This document shows, in pieces, positions 14,563 to 17,021 of a DNA stretch of 17,021 nt. The notes beneath the pieces are model-generated. The model ran no database searches. It saw nothing but the letters and a program-made list of their open reading frames with translations, and had not been told where the DNA came from. The translations under genes and the position numbers were made by a program. Source of the DNA: JBEVMS01 sp040508515. GTDB lineage: Bacteria > Pseudomonadota > Gammaproteobacteria > Xanthomonadales > Rhodanobacteraceae. Within the stretch, counting starts at the first letter, position 1, and every line of letters starts with the position of its first letter. The DNA is taken from positions 1 through 17,021 of the forward strand of contig JBEVMS010000056.1 of NCBI GenBank assembly GCA_040508515.1, given 5' to 3'.

Positions 14563-16044
14563 GTGCAAGCCGTGTTATTGGAAGCGCAAAACGTCGCCAA
14601 GAGCTTCAACGGGGTCAGCGCCTTGCGCGATGGCCGGCTGACCTTGCAGGCGGGCCGGGTGCATGCCTTGTGCGGTGGCAACGGTGCCGGCAAGTCGACG
14701 TTTCTGAGCATTCTGATGGGCATGCTGCGGCGCGATGGCGGCAGCATCCGGCGTAACGACCAAGAGGTGGATTTCGCCACCCCGGCCGAGGCGCTGGCAC
14801 ACCGGATGGCGATCATCACGCAGGAGCTATCGCCGATCCCCGGGATGACGGTGGCCGAAAACCTCTACCTCGGGCGAGAGCCGACGGTGGCCGGGGTGAT
14901 CGTCGATTACCGCGCGCTACGTCGGCAGGCGCAGGCGCTGCTGGACCGGCTGGGTTTTGCGATCGACGCCGACGCGCCGATGCACCGCTTGAGCCTGGCC
15001 CAGGTTCAGTTGGTCGAGATCGCCAAAGCGTTCAGCCATGACTGCCAGGTGATGATCATGGATGAGCCGACCTCGGCGATCGGCGAGCGCGAGACGGAGA
15101 CGCTGTTCGCAGCGATCCGCAATGTCACCGCGCAGGGCACCGGGATCATCTACGTCTCGCACCGGCTCAGCGAACTGTTCGAGATCGCCGATGACTACAC
15201 CATCTTCCGCGACGGTGCCTACGTCGAGAGCGGGCTGATGGCCGAGATCGATCGCGCCCATCTGGTGCGCGGCATCGTCGGGCGGGAGCTGCAAGTGGTC
15301 GACAAGCAACGTCGGCCGGCGAATGGTGAGGTTTGTCTCAGCACGCAGGGCTTGAGCCGGCGCGGTGAATTCGACGACATCAGCTTGCAAGTGCGGCGCG
15401 GCGAAATTCTGGGCATCTACGGCCTGATGGGTTCGGGCCGCAGTGAATATCTCAATTGCATCTACGGCTTGACCCGGCCCGATGCCGGCCACGTAGAACT
15501 GCTGGCGCAGCCGCTGCCGCAAGGCGACCCGGCGGCCACGATCAAGGCGGGCATCTCGCTGGTCACCGAGGATCGCAAGGACACCGGTCTGGTGCTGACC
15601 GGCAGCGTCAAGGACAACATCGCGATGGCCGCTTACGAGCGGCTCTCGCACTTGGCCGTGATCAGCGTCAGTAAAGAGCGCGAGCTGGCCGAGGCGATGG
15701 TGGCCCGGATGCACGTCAAAACGGCCTCGCTGCAGGCGCCGGTGGCTTCGATGAGCGGCGGCAACCAGCAAAAGGTGGTGCTGGCCAAATGCCTTTCCAC
15801 CGAGCCGGTGCTGCTGCTGTGCGACGAGCCCACGCGCGGCATCGACGAGGGCGCCAAGCAGGAAATCTATCGGCTACTGGACCAATTCGCGCGCGCCGGC
15901 GGCGCGGTGATCGTGGTCTCGTCCGAGGCACCGGAACTGCTTTACCTCAGCGACCGCATCGCGGTCTTCAAGGGTGGCCGGCTGGCCACCGTGTGTCCTG
16001 GTGATCGCGCCACCCAGGAAAACCTCCTGCACCTCGCTTCCTGA
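14563..16044 (+). CDS. RbsA-type sugar/polyol ABC importer ATPase (double domain)
   Basis: The 493-residue protein contains two fused ATPase domains, as in RbsA, XylG and EryE (CUT2 family). Domain 1 has Walker A GGNGAGKST (38-46), signature LSLAQVQLVEIAKA, Walker B VMIMDEPTSA and H-loop YVSHRLSE. Domain 2 has the degenerate Walker A GLMGSGRSE, signature MSGGNQQK, Walker B VLLLCDEPTRGID and a serine in place of the H-loop histidine. That pattern is usual for the second half of this family. Domain 1 reads GGNGAGKS where RbsA has GENGAGKS. The start is a GTG at 14563 with GGAGG 6 nt upstream. The permease gene follows after 10 nt. The importer is probably controlled through the operator just upstream. 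Substrate is unknown. Pentoses, tetritols or pentitols are all possible. Confidence 0.92.
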   Translation: MQAVLLEAQNVAKSFNGVSALRDGRLTLQAGRVHALCGGNGAGKSTFLSILMGMLRRDGGSIRRNDQEVDFATPAEALAHRMAIITQELSPIPGMTVAENLYLGREPTVAGVIVDYRALRRQAQALLDRLGFAIDADAPMHRLSLAQVQLVEIAKAFSHDCQVMIMDEPTSAIGERETETLFAAIRNVTAQGTGIIYVSHRLSELFEIADDYTIFRDGAYVESGLMAEIDRAHLVRGIVGRELQVVDKQRRPANGEVCLSTQGLSRRGEFDDISLQVRRGEILGIYGLMGSGRSEYLNCIYGLTRPDAGHVELLAQPLPQGDPAATIKAGISLVTEDRKDTGLVLTGSVKDNIAMAAYERLSHLAVISVSKERELAEAMVARMHVKTASLQAPVASMSGGNQQKVVLAKCLSTEPVLLLCDEPTRGIDEGAKQEIYRLLDQFARAGGAVIVVSSEAPELLYLSDRIAVFKGGRLATVCPGDRATQENLLHLAS

Positions 16045-16054
16045 CTCAGGCCCC

Positions 16055-17021
16055 ATGAACGCCCAAACCCTACCCAACATCGATACCGCACCGCGCCGAC
16101 TTCCCTTTGCCGAGATCCTGGGACGCTTTGGTATCCCGTTGATCTTTGTGGTGCTATGCGTGGTTCTCACTTTCGCCAGTCCGTATTTCCTGACCTGGCG
16201 CAACTGGGGTGACATCCTGCGGCAGACCTCGATCAACGGGATCCTGGCGGTCGGCATGACCTACGTGATCCTGACCCGCGGGATCGATCTGTCGGTGGGT
16301 TCGATCCTGGCCTTCGCCGGCATCGTCAGCGGCTTGGTGGTAGCGGCCGGCCACGGTCTGCTGCTGGGACTTGGCGCCGGCCTGCTTTGCGGCACGGTGC
16401 TGGGCGCGCTCAACGGCGTGGCGGTGGCGCAGCTCAACGTGCCGCCGTTCGTGGCGACGCTGGGCATGCTCAGCGTGGCGCGCGGGCTTACGTATATCGT
16501 CAACGACGGCAGCCCGGTGACCGACCTGTCCGATGCCTACCTGGCGCTGGGCAACGGCAGCCTGGGGCCGATCAGCATGCCGGTGCTGATCTTCGCGGTG
16601 GTCGCGCTCGTGTTCTGGCTGATCCTGCGCTACACGACGTACGGCCGTTACATCTATGCGGTGGGCGGCAACGAGAAGAGCGCCAAGACCTCGGGCATCG
16701 GCGTGCGCAAGGTGACCTTCTCGGTGTACGTAGTGTCCGGCGCGCTGTCCGGATTGGCCGGGATGATCCTGTCCGCGCGCACCACCTCCTCGCTGCCGCA
16801 GGCAGGCATGTCCTACGAACTGGATGCGATCGCCGCGGTGGTCATCGGCGGCACCAGCCTGTCCGGCGGCCAGGGCAGCATGATCGGTACCTTGTTCGGC
16901 GCGTTGCTGATCGGCGTGATCAACAACGGCCTGAATCTGCTCGGCGTGTCGTCGTATTACCAGCAGGTCGCCAAGGGCCTGATCATCGTGCTGGCCGTGC
17001 TGATCGACGTGTCCCGCAAAA
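16055..17021 (+). CDS. RbsC-type ABC importer permease (3' end outside window)
   Basis: The visible 322 residues form a CUT2 permease (BPD_transp_2 family) with many hydrophobic segments. The family's landmark motifs are present: MTYVILTRGIDLSVGS (about 69-84), NVPPFVATLGMLSVARG, GGNEKSAKTSGI and GGTSLSGGQGS. The end is NNGLNLLGVSSYYQQVAKG. A short cytosolic tail of about 20 residues precedes the first membrane segment. The ATG at 16055 lies 10 nt after the ATPase stop, with AGG close upstream, so the two are co-transcribed. RbsC proteins are about 320-340 residues, so only a few residues are missing. The periplasmic binding protein of this system is not in the window and probably lies just beyond it. 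Confidence 0.92.
   Translation, partial: MNAQTLPNIDTAPRRLPFAEILGRFGIPLIFVVLCVVLTFASPYFLTWRNWGDILRQTSINGILAVGMTYVILTRGIDLSVGSILAFAGIVSGLVVAAGHGLLLGLGAGLLCGTVLGALNGVAVAQLNVPPFVATLGMLSVARGLTYIVNDGSPVTDLSDAYLALGNGSLGPISMPVLIFAVVALVFWLILRYTTYGRYIYAVGGNEKSAKTSGIGVRKVTFSVYVVSGALSGLAGMILSARTTSSLPQAGMSYELDAIAAVVIGGTSLSGGQGSMIGTLFGALLIGVINNGLNLLGVSSYYQQVAKGLIIVLAVLIDVSRK

Overview
The window is about 17 kb of GC-rich DNA, densely packed with typical gammaproteobacterial genes. A CGFS glutaredoxin with a HesB/IscA-like extension, an LpxH-like phosphatase, AlaA and RsgA together suggest the Xanthomonadaceae/Rhodanobacteraceae. This is an inference from protein style. There is no rRNA, tRNA, CRISPR array or insertion sequence to anchor taxonomy.

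Left part (1-5743) is housekeeping. On the minus strand lie the N-terminal part of the glutaredoxin (1-498) and an LpxH-like metallophosphoesterase (559-1425). A divergent region leads to maleylacetoacetate isomerase (1794-2444, plus). Back on the minus strand are an SGNH hydrolase and an AlaA-type aminotransferase, which overlap by 4 nt. Divergent from alaA is rsgA (4691-5743).

Middle part (5835-11773, all minus) is a polyol (mannitol/sorbitol/arabitol type) uptake and oxidation operon. Transcription order is substrate-binding protein, two MalF/MalG-like permeases, a MalK/SmoK-like ATPase, then a long-chain mannitol 2-dehydrogenase-type enzyme. The family's catalytic Lys-Asn-His set is intact. 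Two stem-loops follow the binding-protein gene, and a terminator-like stem-loop precedes the dehydrogenase, so the cistrons may be expressed at different levels. A 914-bp non-coding region lies upstream. It holds a plausible promoter, a plus-strand intrinsic terminator with no plus-strand gene in front of it, and an inverted repeat.

Right part (12688-17021) is a second carbohydrate locus. On the minus strand are a SorC-family regulator and an RpiB/LacAB-family sugar-phosphate isomerase. Divergent from them are an RbsA-like double ATPase and an RbsC-like permease that runs off the window. The 309-bp divergent region has two promoters with perfect TTGACA -35 boxes. Two copies of one palindromic operator (15-nt core GATCATyACTGATCA) sit just downstream of both predicted start sites, 242 bp apart. 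The isomerase lacks several residues that RpiB uses for pentose ring opening and phosphate binding. With a SorC regulator and an Rbs-type importer, the set resembles tetritol (erythritol/threitol) or related loci, so it is the best candidate here for an uncharacterised pathway.
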